Positions 1 through 11,049 of a stretch of DNA of 38,605 nucleotides are shown here, piece after piece (within the stretch, counting starts at the first letter, position 1; each line of letters starts with the position of its first letter). The position numbers and the translations under genes are program-made. The DNA is taken from NCBI GenBank assembly GCA_013115135.1, contig JABANP010000499.1, forward strand, positions 1 through 38,605. The letters are read 5' to 3'. This DNA comes from Perkinsus olseni. Its lineage: Eukaryota > Perkinsozoa > Perkinsida > Perkinsidae. The notes beneath the pieces were generated by a model. That model worked only from the letters and a program-made list of their open reading frames with translations, was not told the DNA's origin and searched no databases.

Positions 1-111
1 ACTGGAGGGAATCATCAGAGCCACACTCCTCACGACGTGATAATCCAGCTCAACACGAGCACAACGGGCGTTCACGAGCGAGTACACCGTGAATACGTGA
101 GCATGTGGCCT

Positions 112-2017
112 TCACACCATCCCCGCCTCCCCTTTGATGTCTTCCTCAAACCTCCGCAGAAATGCCGATATGCTCTCTATGATGGACCCCTGTGAGGCAC
201 TTCTCATGCCCTCCTCGACTTCTATTGCCTTCCTCAAGGAGTCGACCAAGTCCTGCACAGAACAAGCATGGAAGGTGCTACGTATTGTCCTTTCCCTCAC
301 CGACCTTAGTCCACCTTTGCATACGTAATTGTCTCTTGCTCACTTCCTCGTGATTGCTGGTCATTTGCTGTTTGACGGTGGTGCACAGGACATCACGGCT
401 GAACTTCTCCTCGTCAAGCTCCTTAGTGACAGCTTCTACTGAGTCGGCGAGTTTCTTATTAAGCATCTGCAGACCTGTCAGTCGCACTCGTTACAGTGAC
501 ATGCCTCTTTGACGAGAAGACGAAGCTCGGACTTGGAAAATAATTCCGATTCGGAAGGGTTCCCACGTTCGTTTCCTCCTAGCTTCATTGTTCACGCACA
601 TACGCTCTTCGGTTACTGTGCAGCAGTTCGATAGCTCACTCGAGGACACGAGATTTATGGCAGCGTTCCGCAAGATTGCCACGACCTTAGAATCACATTT
701 TGATTGATATTGGATGTGCTCTGGATAGAGCCTAACACCCGTATAAAACCGTATCGCCGAACGAGGAAGAAACGCTCCACTCGTTTCGCTCTCTCCGCAA
801 CTCTGAGCTGCCTCTGTTCAGATAAGAAGTGGAAGACAGTCTTCCGAGGACTGCCACTTTCGAGAAGCGGAGCGAAGTGATCGACCTATCTTGCAGCGTA
901 GACGACACAACGTGGTAGGACTCCAACCGTTGGAGAGAGCTGCCTCCTCTACAAAGTGAAGGAACAGCGGCCGTTCTCTACTAATGATGCGTCACCCAGC
1001 AAATGGGCTGCATGCAGGCAAGTATTCGTGAACCCCCTCAGAAATATTCGCTCCAACTAGGATCCTACTAGGATCGTCCACCATAGGGACCCTGCGGTAC
1101 CATAGAGACTCATGAAACGCTCTACTCTCTCATACTCACTCAGTGCATCATATTCTGCGGTTTCGGCAACCGAATCTAACCGACCTACATCATGATTGCT
1201 CCTTCTGATGGCCGTTTCAGTCTCCACAGACTTCGATATCTCCTCTACCTAGTGAAACACAACTGCCTCGTCTCAACTCCACTCGTTCGCATTGGCCCCG
1301 CAACTCCCCGCACGTCTTGCCCGTAGCAACGTCGGATGGATATCCATCACGCACCTGCCGCTGTAGCATGCCCAAAACGCTGTCAGTATGGCGTTTCCTT
1401 TCCTCAATCTCCGCAGCTAGTGCATTCTCAACTTCAGTTGCTCTCCTCTGCGCAGGAAAACAAATTCCTAACGGCAGGTGATGGAAGACAAACCTCGAGT
1501 TTTTCGATGCGTCCCATCGCTTCTGTATGCTTCGCCTCCAACAGGGTTTTCAGCTCCTCGTCAAGTCGTTTAAGCTCATAGTCCGTCTTCGCTTCATAGG
1601 ACTTGATTGTACTCCTCAATCGCGAGGCCTCGGCTATCACATCCTCTCTGAACAAATGCCCTGCTGGACCATCCACGGCTAGAGCATAACCGTTATACCG
1701 CCTCTGTAGTGCAGAGGACTCACTTCGTCTCTTCAATGCACATGAGGACGTTCAAATGCTTTTCTCGTAGAGCCTCTCTCTCCTTTTCTCGAGCAGCATT
1801 CGCTTCGGTGAAGACCGCGGCCATACCAGCCACCTGTACCAGAGCAAACTACGTGAGTTCTGATAATAACGATGGTGACCTTTTTTGCTAAGCCCTCCAG
1901 CATGTCAGCCTTCTCCGACTTCGATTCCGACAAGCCCGGTGCGCCGACGGAGGCCTGCGAAGCCTTCCTAGAAGAGCTGGCAGCCTCCCTGCTGGCAGGA
2001 GGCTCATCGAGGGTCAT
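112..2017 (-). CDS. Multi-exon coiled-coil protein, family not certain
   Basis: Five exons join in perfect frame: 2017-1880 (start ATG), 1833-1724, 1701-1494, 1447-1355 and 1248-1101. The introns are GT-AG, of 46, 22, 46 and 106 nt. The first ~230 residues are charged and heptad-like (for example EANAAREKEREALREKH and ELKRLDEELKTLLEAKH), so this is a long coiled coil. Further coiled-coil exons follow, one near 480-310 (LNKKLADSVEAVTKELDEEK) and a last one at about 260-112 ending in TGA. The joins between 1101 and 480 are not resolved. Coiled-coil cytoskeletal families such as SF-assemblin have this look, but I see no diagnostic motif, so the function is open. The 22-nt intron (1723-1702) is unusually short; it is chosen because it alone restores the frame. 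Confidence 0.6.
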
Positions 2018-2058
2018 GAATAGGTGACGTGGAGAAAGAGGAAAAGCGTAGTACTGGG

Positions 2059-2089
2059 CGCCGTAACGGAAGACTCTTCCGTTACGGCG
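2059..2089. repeat. Perfect hairpin, 14-bp arms, 3-nt spacer
   Basis: The arm cgccgtaacggaag is followed by act and then by its exact reverse complement. It lies just upstream of the start codon of the coiled-coil gene. A second imperfect inverted repeat (gcgatct ... agatcgc) follows directly at about 2096-2128. Confidence 0.9.
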
Positions 2090-2236
2090 TCCAGTCGCGA
2101 TCTCTTCCGGGAAAAGATCGCGCCTGGACTGTTCGGAAACCGAAAGTAACCCATCCAACAGCGCGAGTCGGCTGAGGGCCCCATGCAGGCATAGATCATA
2201 GGACAATGCCGAAGTACGGCCCCAAGCAGTAGTGTG

Positions 2237-2263
2237 GGTCGTCGCCCGAATCGGGCGACGACC
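2237..2263. repeat. Perfect hairpin, 12-bp arms, 3-nt spacer
   Basis: ggtcgtcgcccg, spacer aat, then the exact reverse complement. It lies in the divergent intergenic space between the minus-strand coiled-coil gene and the plus-strand recombinase island. The sequence is unrelated to that of the hairpin at 2059-2089, but the architecture is the same. Confidence 0.9.
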
Positions 2264-2444
2264 GCTTTCCTGCTGAATTTCTGACTCAGAGACAATGCTA
2301 TCGGGTTTGGACTAATCGGGAAACCCTAGAGCTCGCCCGGGGTGTGTACCGCTACGGTATGTCTTCAGTTTCTTACCGAGCAATGCTTCAAGATCGTACA
2401 CTGTGGTAACGGTAACACTCCAATGTCGCCCTCAATGTGTCTTT

Positions 2445-2639
2445 CATAGGTTCCGTCCAGGGAGGACTCCCGAACACTTGCGAGACAAAGTCCGAAGGCT
2501 ATTCAGACAGTATCAGGAGCGGCGAAGACAGGAGTATTTGCGCGCACAGGCAGCAGCAGCAGCGGCGAGAGCGTCTGCACCAGCAAAGGGATTACCAGGA
2601 GAAGAGGAGAGGAAAATGGTAGAGGACGAGGACAAGTAA
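2445..2639 (+). CDS. Possible C-terminal exon, basic and alanine-rich, unrecognised
   Basis: A candidate 3' splice site (ctttcatag) precedes an open frame that reads RFRPGRTPEHLRDKVRRLF, then a glutamine/arginine and alanine-rich stretch, and ends EERKMVEDEDK before TAA. It resembles the end of a protein with a charged helical tail. No upstream exon could be joined in frame. It may be the last exon of a gene lying mostly in 2280-2445, or a 5' exon of the recombinase-like gene downstream. Function unknown. Confidence 0.35.
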   Translation, partial: HRFRPGRTPEHLRDKVRRLFRQYQERRRQEYLRAQAAAAAARASAPAKGLPGEEERKMVEDEDK

Positions 2640-2815
2640 CTGGTGAGATCAACCGGACAGACATTATGCACATCATTATCTCTATCCCCATTGTGACACA
2701 TATTTGTTATCCACCGTTCATTTGTCAGCTCAGTTATCTCAGATAGCAAGAGGAAGAGAGTTTAAACTGTGCTTGGCTAGACGGGGTAAAGACTCAGGTA
2801 TTCTCGCCGTGATAA

Positions 2816-4395
2816 ATGATACCCCATCTCGCCGGTGACGTGCCCAACCCGGTGGTAGGAGTCAATCAACAACAACAACAGCAGCCAGCTGGTGGAGGTA
2901 ACCTCCTATTCGAAGCGTTCTTCCCCCAAGTGAGAGAAGCCTACGAAGGAGGAGCGTTTTTCGCAAACTTGAGGCCTCAACGCAGAGCGGAACTCCAGCA
3001 AGAACTATTGATTTGGGACTTCTTCTGGCGAATCGCAAACCGCGCCATCAACAGACAGGTAAGAACAGTTAATAAGTTGGCCTTCGGATACCTAAATTTA
3101 TTACTACCTTAGCCGCCAACAGCAGAGGGCGGCTACTCCCTTACAGGCGCCGACATAGCGTGTTACATGCTATACAGGGTGGCTGGGGTTCCACTGAACG
3201 ATGATGACGCATACTGCGGTTCAATCTACTTGTCGACCTTTAGATCGTACAGCCTGTCACGATTGCTGTCCGGGTTGCGAGGACGAGTAAACGGGCGACT
3301 CTTCTGCCCGTTTAGTCGAGCGAACAACTTAGCGGATAATCAGGTGAGATGATGGAACAACGGGAACAACAGTCTACCACCGTGAGCCCAACCGTGTATC
3401 TTTCACTCAGGCGTTCAGAGTGGCTATAGATTTCTTGACAACCCATTACGGTGAGAAAAGTGACGAGGTTACGCACAATCCTCCCCTATACCCCGTCGAC
3501 GAAGATCGAGTATGTCAGGCCTTGGGAGAAACTATATACGTGATGATATTCTATCCGATACTATTGTTTAACGTATATTTCAGGATCACCTACTGAGGGT
3601 ATTGACGAGACTGATGTGCAGCCTAGGATGCAGATTCGAAGCCCTGCGACGATTACGAAGAAGAGACATAACGATAAGACAGGTGCACTTGGTCCCCCCG
3701 GCCGACGACAGGGAGTGGTGTACGAATAAAGCTTGACACTAGGCTTCAATCTCCATTCTCAGGTGTAGCCGGCAGTAGTCACTGGAACGGTTTACCGTTG
3801 GACAACCTGGCCGGGGAAGGATACAACCGGATCCTAGTGGGAATACAGGTCCCAGTGTACCAGGTAGTCCTCCCCAACGTGAAAACAATGCAAGGTGAAG
3901 ATGTAAGTAAACCGTGTGCTAGGGTTGCCTGCGATTTCAACATTCCTTTCGTCATTTCCTTGACCACCCGAACGTGTCCAGGTAAAAGCACTAATTAAGG
4001 GCCTAGCAGCTTACGCACTGTCACGCTGGCTCGCCTTACTGGATAACACAGGATACGGCCGCGGATCAGAACTAGCATTTCCGGACTTCAGAGGATATTC
4101 GTTGAGCGAAAAATGGGTAACAGCTAAGATAGCGTACGCAGCACAAAAGGCCGGGTAAACACATTCGCAGGACGAACTTTGCGCATAATGGCGGTTCAGG
4201 TACGGCCACTCTGGTTTCTCTGTAGCATCGTGTAGACAAGGGTGGGTAGCAAGGAGGGTAGTAGAATGTATCGAAAGAGGTAAGGTTGGTGGACTCGAAA
4301 CGAAACAATATTTCACTATAGATGAGGGATTCGACGCCGTCAAAAGAGCCTGCTTTGACTCATCAATGTGGCGGGAAGGTTCAAAAAGCCACTAA
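2816..4395 (+). CDS. Tyrosine-recombinase-like protein, 7 exons, 415 residues
   Basis: Exons 2816-3058, 3113-3343, 3411-3539, 3584-3719, 3763-3902, 3982-4154 and 4200-4395 join in one frame through six GT-AG introns of 43-79 nt. TGA TAA lies directly before the ATG. A Q-rich N-terminus is followed by a helical region, then blocks in the order expected for a tyrosine recombinase. These are the first-arginine box LGCRFEALRRLRRRDI (Arg218), a lysine turn LPNVKTMQGED (Lys287), an LAFPDFRGYSLSEKW segment, YGHSGF (His354) and QYF (Tyr388). The His-to-Tyr distance (34) is close to that of XerD-type enzymes. The arginine of HxxR is replaced by phenylalanine, so activity is doubtful. The class is inferred from motif order, not from a search. 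Chance resemblance, or a domesticated copy of a Crypton- or DIRS-like element, remain possible. The gene runs opposite to both flanking genes. Confidence 0.5.
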
Positions 4396-4470
4396 AAGTT
4401 ACATCGACATGAACTGGAGAAGGTAACCATAATTGAACTACATTACACTGCAATAATAAAGTAATACTCA

Positions 4471-5583
4471 TTGCAACTACGTAGCGAGAGTGTCAGATTC
4501 CGCGGCATCGGTCGGAACGCCTTCAATCACTTTTCGCCAGCAGATTTACACGAGCTTCACTTCATCAGACCGGCCACACACTATCAACAACGACCACCAA
4601 CGAAGAACATACTGCGAATGTCAGACTTTCAGATACTTAGCATTCCAACTGCGGGAGCAACGACAGCAGCCAGACTGAGATCCTTAAGAACCGTAAGTTC
4701 ACGCTATAAATAACAAGCGACCACATACAGTGTACCATACTCGGTTTTCAGTTCCTGGATAACCACGTACCGTTCAGAATTTGGCTCGCACAGCACTTCG
4801 TGTTTCCCAATCGGAAAGCTCTACTGAACGGGATCAACGAAGCAGCCAAATGGCTGCTCGTCTTGAACATTCAGGAACCTCAGCCCTTCAATTTGATGCA
4901 TCTAAACAATCATAAGGTAGTCTCAGTAAAATTAAAAGTACGCCTCACCTTCAGATACGAGCGGTGCGTCAATCGATAAAGACCCCATCCCCGAATCCAG
5001 AAGTAACACTGCCAGTAAGAATGAGAAGACCACAACCGAGACGTCGCGCCTTAAAGGCCATCCCTCATGACTGTCACAGCTGGTTGTTCGCCCATCAAGA
5101 GAGAGAGCGGCTTACAAGGTAAACAGACACATACCAACGTGATTCCCCGCATCAGGTCCCGAACGAGAACCAGGAAAACGCACACGGGGTAGTACCCCCT
5201 GGAAGTACTACTTCCAAGGGGACTACGGGGTACAGTTCCTTCTCTACGCACCACGCAATCAACGAATAACTGCGGAAGCAAGGTTGCCAACCATCGAAGT
5301 GGCTGAGGCTAGGTGGGCTCAACAACATGGTGTACCTGCATATGGACCTCCTCAACCGCCTCCTCAACCGCCTCCTCAACCGCCTCCTCAACCACCTCCG
5401 CAACCGCGTGCTCCGCCGCCGCCTCCTCCACAAGCTCCAAGAGATCTTCTCAATCTCTGGAGCATTCCAGGCAATGATACTTCTATTAGGTGTGCACTCG
5501 AACACAAGAAGGAATACCAACGGCTATCATTCCCTAGACACTGGGGAGAAGGACATGGCCTCGCCGCTATTCTTCTGAAATGA
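4471..5583 (+). CDS. Unrecognised multi-exon protein with proline-rich C-terminus
   Basis: Exons 4471-4692, 4752-4916 and 4955-5118 join in frame by GT-AG introns of 59 and 38 nt. They give a protein with FLDNHVPFRIWLAQHFVFPN and IPHDCHSWLFAHQERERL. A last exon from 5156 carries PWKYYFQGDYGVQFLLYAP, then a PPPQ repeat, then FPRHWGEGHGLAAILLK before TGA at 5581-5583. The join at 5118/5156 is one base out of frame: straightforward splicing reads to a TAG at 5190, inside a hairpin. Either the junction is different or this copy is frameshifted. The start is the first ATG of the open frame and is not certain. The gene lies 75 bp behind the recombinase-like gene on the same strand, so the two may belong to one mobile unit. 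I do not recognise the family. Confidence 0.45.
5189..5226. repeat. Nested hairpin inside coding sequence
   Basis: The core ggaagta-c-tacttcc (5201-5215) has a 1-nt spacer. Outer arms at 5189-5200 and 5216-5226 pair with a few mismatches. It lies in an exon whose frame is open on both sides, and in another frame it supplies a stop. Confidence 0.8.
5347..5406 (+). repeat. 12-bp tandem repeat encoding PPPQ
   Basis: Five units of cctcctcaaccg occur, the first three perfect and the last two with single-base changes. They encode a proline-glutamine run in the last exon of the unrecognised gene, followed by a pure polyproline stretch. Confidence 0.9.
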
Positions 5584-5647
5584 GCTCGTCCGAGTAGCCT
5601 TCCACGGAGCGTGTTCAGGAGCATCCTCAATCGACCTTCTTAATTCA

Positions 5648-7660
5648 TCAGGCGATTCGGGCAGACCCCGAGCCTGCTTTTGAACCATGGAAGGCAACTC
5701 CCCAACTTTTGATGATGCCTGGGCCAACTGCTCGACTAAGAATTCCGAATTCCTGAGGCAACAGACGCAGAGCGGAAGTTAGTCCGTAGGCGATGCAGTA
5801 GAGAATTGCCAAACTGGGAACATCCCCATGGCCCTGCGACCTTCGATGGAAGTCATTGAGTTTCCAAATAGGTTTCCTGCCATGTTCGTCCACTTCAGAT
5901 GGGTCACCTCCCGCAACGACCAAGAGCTGGAGGAGTTCTCCGTAACCCGATGATGCGCATACGTGGACGGGTCTGAGGGGCAGCACGGTCTGTAGAACTA
6001 ACTACGTTAAGGCGGAATAAGGGCGAGGTAGTACTCGCCGTGCTGTGAGTCACAGTGTCAACAATCAGAAAAACCGTCTCACGTCACAGTGACGCGAGAC
6101 GGTCTTCGTAGGAGCAGAAGATAAGAGAGAAGAGAGAGCAAGATGACTGTAGCCCTCCCTAACTCCCTTCTTCGCGGCGACAGACAACTTAAGCTCATTT
6201 CTTGCCCGGCTAAGTCATACCATGCAGCCTGCGACCACAGGTGACCGTTTCTGTGACATAGTGTCCAAAACGGACGAAGGAAACAGAAATGAGTCTATAA
6301 TAGGTACGAATTCACTGTAGATTTAGAATCTGTAATTACTCACGTTTTATTATCGAGCATGACAGCCTAAAACTCGATTATGCGTTTTTCCGCATTCCAC
6401 GCACTGGCGACGCTGGCAGGCAAGCCGTACAGATGTACAACGGTAGATCACACGAATCTACGTGCTACTCGATTCTTCGCGAGATGATCAGCTGAGCTCC
6501 GCGAGAGTCCTCACCTAGCCGAGACGGGTTTAATGAAGGGGCATGCGGGTTGAGCGAGGCCATTATGCAGCAGATACTGTGCGACTGCATATCTATTGAA
6601 ATGGCACGCTCTCAGCAGCGTCACGTGGGTGCAGCGAAATAGTGTTGCTTCTTGTGAGAATCGACGACAAGTGCTAGCGAAGGATTCCAAAACCTAAAGA
6701 AGAGGCAACTCCGAAGGACGGACTCCATCCGAGACTCACCTTAATGCACAGCGACTGACAGACACAATCAAGGCGCTGGGGCACTGATGGAGGGCTGCCG
6801 TGATCTTCGCCAAAGCAACTCCTGCCATGCTGGCCTGCTTCACCGAAAATGTAATCGAGGACCTGATGGCAGTGCCGGACGATGAGACTTTACCGTGTTA
6901 CCTCTTTCCTGTTGCAGGTATCGCGTTGGGCTAGTGTACCCTGCACGAAGCGGAGCCGTAGGCGCATCTCGGGGTCGATGGTGTGGAGGAGAACCGCCAG
7001 CACGGCGCAAGTCCTGAGAGAGGAAGCGATGAAATGAGTAGTCTCGTAGAGCCACTGAGGGCCACTGTGGAATCCCTACTGAGCGAGCGGTTTGTCATTC
7101 AACGTAGCAGTGATAATTTCGAGAAGACAAGTCCAGATTTCATCGACACGTTCCACGGAAAACACGAAGCTCGAGGTCTCACCATCCTTTTGAAGTCTCG
7201 AACCCGAGAGGATCCAGGTTTGCATTGTGATCAACATTGTCACCGGTGACGATTGAGTCATCCTGAGATGGAGTGGTAGTGCAACAGCTGCGTCCGAATC
7301 ATACAACAGGTAGATATCACAGCTCGGCATACGAGTTCGGGGGCCCGGCATACGCCGAGGACACCATGCTGCCCTACGCATCTCCCAGCTGACTTCCGCT
7401 CTTCTTTAGTGGCGACTGGGTGCCCTTTACCACTCAGCTGGACTCTGTGTTTCCGGCGATGCTTCTCGGTGATGATCGGGACCTGACACCGACTCGAAAC
7501 AGGAGTGAGGGTGAAGCAAGACCTCACCAAAAGCCGAAGCATCGGGACATCCCCAGCGAGCACGGCTAGATGCAGCAAGGTGATGCCTTCATCCTCACCG
7601 CTCCATTGGCACCCGCAGTTAGGCTTACCATCCAGCCTGGTTGATCCTATTGGCGACACA
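5648..7660 (-). CDS. Ankyrin-repeat protein, fragmentary exon model
   Basis: Two clear ankyrin units are visible on this strand. GITLLHLAVLAGDVPMLRLL (about 7600-7540) is followed by a GT-AG intron of about 45 nt and a basic exon. PVHVCASSGYGELLQLLVV then AGGDPSEVDEHG lies at about 5970-5890. Ankyrin repeats are helical protein-protein binding modules. The exons between 7260 and 6000 could not be joined; the sequence at 6290-6370 is AT-rich and may separate two genes. The downstream end is uncertain, because the frame at 5870-5650 after the ankyrin unit shows no clear domain. No enzymatic domain is seen. Confidence 0.5.
6000..6800. other. Non-coding stretch with one strong hairpin
   Basis: I see no convincing exon here. 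It contains a hairpin at 6073-6103: accgtctc plus cgtcac pairs with gtgacg plus gagacggt, with one mismatch and a 1-nt spacer. An AT-rich stretch at 6290-6370 could be an intergenic boundary. Confidence 0.6.
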
Positions 7661-8289
7661 TCGCCATGGATGGACGGGTGACTCTCGAGGAAATGGCAAC
7701 CTACGAGAGAGATAAGTCGCGATGGTTCGACTCCGAGGTCCGATCTATCTTGGCCGAGGTTCCTAACCGACGCCGCCTTGCTGAGGTGTCCTTCAAGTAG
7801 ACTGAACCAGACGGCAGAGCGGACGCGAAAGCTCTGATGCCGCTCACACGTACTTCTTTAACAAGGAGACCACTCAGCAACAATACACGAACTCTGGATC
7901 CCCAGGTAATCACGAGAGATGATTTTCGCTTCCTCGAGTGAATTGGTAAATCTACACGATGACCCTACGTGAAGGAAAGGGAACGGCTTGATGTCATAAA
8001 CTGGCTCGTTCGAAGTGCTCACGAAATCCATGGTCAACCCCGCAAGGCTGTTCAGCGAACACCGTTCACTTTCGATTCTGCAGCCAACGTGAAGACTTTA
8101 CAAGCGTCTTAACTCGCTAGGCTAGTGCGGCTAGCGTTCAGCAGGTTGATGGTGCCAAAAAGCGGGAGTTGGGGAACACTGGAGATGCACTCCCGTTGAG
8201 TAAAACGCTACCGAAATGCCCATCAAGCATCACGCATCGGGCAATGGCTCAATTTTACGCACATTAGAAAGAATCAGGCGTAATACAGG

Positions 8290-8440
8290 TGCAACCTCAC
8301 TGAATGCCCTACCCGGGAAGTCAGTACTCCGGACAGTCTCCGTTGGGTCAGCTCCGAAGGAGAGCAAGCACTGCACCTGAGCAACGGCTACGCTCCGCTA
8401 CGATGCAGCTGATTCGGAACGCCGGGCTGAGCTGGATTGC
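8290..8440 (-). CDS. Ankyrin-type exon fragment
   Basis: The minus strand reads AQVQCLLSFGADPTETV, the typical end of one ankyrin unit and start of the next. Flanking exons were not resolved. It may belong to the ankyrin gene upstream (9050-11040) or be the start of a separate gene, since an AT-rich stretch lies at 8690-8790. The plus-strand open frame over the same bases (8304-8678) is taken to be a shadow. Confidence 0.4.
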
Positions 8441-8689
8441 CCTGATCCACACACTGCCAGCATGTGGTAGTCGAATTCACACGCCCCTGACGAGGCCCCT
8501 ACACTACCATTCAATGGCGTTCATTTTCGTTCAGTCGCGGAAGGCCTACAATGTCAGTATTCTGCCGTGCCACTGCTACGACGAGTGGAGTCCATTGACT
8601 TCCATCACTTCGTCGATCTCTGGCATTCACGAACTTACGGTTGGTGAGCCGACAGAGTTCCTAAGGAGGTCTTGGTAACACGGAGCCTC

Positions 8690-8990
8690 GTGCATTCATA
8701 CATTAAGGAAAATCTTTCCATATGATTATTATCAATTATAACCAGTTTGTCGTTTTTTAATGAATAATGATGATTCATATAGGCTGCAGTTCATCACACA
8801 GTACGAGCAATTTCAAGGTTGCAAAACACGTCAGTGACTCAACTTCTACAATTCTTAGAGTGCGAGGCTGAAATCTCGACAGTAAGCTCATCGCAGTATA
8901 TATCGCCCTATGCCAGTCTCGGGTCCACTCTCTATGCAGAGGATAAGAAGTAATCCCGGAGGGTGGTTAGTTTTCCGAGTAGCCTGCGCA
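8690..8990. other. AT-rich stretch without visible gene
   Basis: AT-rich sequence at 8690-8790, including a run of six Ts, is followed by unstructured sequence. No exon with flanking splice sites is seen. It is a candidate intergenic region between ankyrin exons. Confidence 0.4.
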
Positions 8991-9049
8991 GAATGTCGTA
9001 GAATAAGATCCAGAATGACGTCATAGTACGACATGACCGTAGTTATTCA

Positions 9050-11040
9050 CCTGTACAAGGTTCAAGTTGCCTCCCCATACAGCATAGTGCAGCACCGTCC
9101 ATTGGTGTTTCAATGATGTCGAGCTCGGATCACCTCCGTACTGCTTCAACTGTGAGAGCACTTGGAACCCCGTCACTCCGTAGCACTTACGAGCATCATG
9201 ACCGTCTTGAAGTGCCCGCCCAACGCTGCCAAGTGGATCGGCAGGAGGCCTTCATCTACCATATCCAAGTGGAGCCATGGGTAGCGATCTGAGCGAGAAT
9301 TAGAAAGGCAGGGAAGGCTCACCGAGCTCGTGGAGGTCATCCGATCTCCCAAGAAGAAGGTTCAATGTCACAAGAGAAGAGATTTCGAAACCGCTAACTG
9401 TTCCGCGCATCTTTCACTTCTCCGGAATAACGAGAGTCGTCAGCGCTGCTGGGTAAGCATACGAGAATACGCCTCTGGGTTCAACATCACACATCCGAAA
9501 TTCCAGTGCCACAGTACGGAAGCTCACTCTTGGGAAGGGCGCCGTCATCAGCGTCACGGTCGGGTTCGATCTTCCCCACTCGGACTCTCCCGCTGGCTAT
9601 GTCATTGAACAGGGCGGAGTGTATGCAGATGGCGCCGGTTCTTGCAGAAGGCTAGAAATAAGTGTCGCAGCCGAGAATCGATCCTGCGACCTCTCTCACC
9701 TTCGCCCCGGCCTTCAGCAAGAGTTGAGCTGCGCGCACCTTACCTTCAAGCAACACACATGAAGTGGCGTCCATTCACGCATGAATCTTCCACGAGTGGA
9801 CCTCTCATGTACCTGGCCTCGGTAGTATCTGAAATCAGCCAAAACTGAGCCGGGATCGCGGTAGGGTCGCCTCGTGTACAATTTGCTTCTCCCAACGTGA
9901 GCACCATGTCGATAAGGGAACACCCATCCATTGACTATCATTCGAGTTAAAATGTCATGTACTCATCATATTCCGGCTGCTTGATTCAACTAAGTCTGAG
10001 TGGGCTCCTGGTAGTATACAGCCTAGTAACGCATCTTATGTTCTACCAGTACGCCCCAAGCTCACTCTCTCGAGAGAAATTAATTGTGCACGCATGCACA
10101 AGATGCGATCCGCGCCGAACATGCGTGCGACGGCTAGGGACATCCCAGACGAGATGAGGCGGAAACGCGTTGATGACGAAGTGATCGACACTAAGTTGTT
10201 ATGTTCTCATGTGCCTCTCTAGTCTCCACAATTGTGTTCCGATATCTCCAAGCATCAGCAGGCTAGTGGACTCAGCTCGTGGTTCCGATACCGTGACAGA
10301 GACCCGCATCTCACTTCAACGCGTGTGCCATAACATCAGCTCCGTCACTCGCAAGCTTCCTGTTGCAAACCTCAGCTACCACGTGTAACTGGCCAGGAAT
10401 GCCGTACTATAACCACGCCTTACTAAGGAGTCGACTCACCACCCCGAAACCGTCGAAACGCGCACTGCTGTGAATATCCGAAGACTTTGTTAGGAAGGCT
10501 ATTACAACTTCGTCATGCCCCTGACTGGCAGCCGAGTGAAGAGCTGACCAGCCGTCTTCGGTGTACTGCGAAGGGCGACGAATCGACCGTCATATTGAAA
10601 TCTCGGGCCTACGTGGGCCATCGCTGATGTGTTGGGCTGTTCCAGGAGGGCCTCAACAATATTGGAGTGACCACAGAAAGCCGCGTGTCTGAAGACCATC
10701 GTTGATCCTCTCATCTCGGACTCCTCGGAAGGACCTCAGAGGCGTCCTGCAGCTCCGAACAGCACGGGGTGAGTAGCACTCATCCAGCATCAGTGCATCA
10801 GGGCCGGCAATAGCCAACTCGCGATTCACGTCAGACTGACACCGGCAATGATTTCACCAGGTCCTGTTCCGGCGGATACTCACCAGATGATTCTTCTCGA
10901 TAGCTGCATGAAGTGCCTCGAGCCTAGCCTCGAAGTAGACGCCATCTAGCGGCGCCTGGCTGTACGGGCCTTCGCTCACAACTTTAGATGGGAGGCTTTT
11001 ACCGGGGAGGAATTCAGTCGAGGATGCCAATGCGTTCATA
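9050..11040 (-). CDS. Ankyrin-repeat protein (at least five units)
   Basis: Reading 11040 to 9050 on the minus strand, ankyrin units occur in order. RLEALHAAIEKNHL is at about 10940-10880, VFRHAAFCGHSNIVEALLEQ at about 10700-10640, and GWSALHSAASQGHDEVVIAFL at about 10550-10490. WTPLHVCCLK with AAQLLLKAGAK is at about 9775-9700, GLLPIHLAALGGHFKTVMML at about 9265-9205, and TVLHYAVWGGNLNLV at about 9105-9060. Several are bounded by GT-AG introns of 45-50 nt (for example 9699-9652). The unit at 9775-9700 needs a one-base frame change in the middle, so it is either a sequence error or a broken exon. The protein is likely a scaffold; no catalytic domain is seen. The start at about 11039 is the first ATG of its frame and may not be real. 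Confidence 0.6.
9652..9699 (-). other. 48-nt intron with tRNA-like T-arm motif
   Basis: This GT-AG intron in the ankyrin gene contains GGATCGATTCTC, close to the B-box consensus of tRNA genes, inside a 7-bp stem (gtcgcag ... ctgcgac). Its layout parallels the 50-nt intron at 33616-33567 of the KH gene. Confidence 0.5.
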
Positions 11041-11049
11041 AAAAGTCTG

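Noticed and set aside
7190..7212. Another B-box-like motif (GGGTTCGAGAC on the minus strand)
   Set aside because: It lies in a frame that may be coding and the match departs from the consensus at the last positions; not counted as an intron element.
8304..8678. Plus-strand frame of 124 codons
   Set aside because: The minus strand here gives an ankyrin unit (LLSFGADPTE), so the plus frame is probably a shadow.
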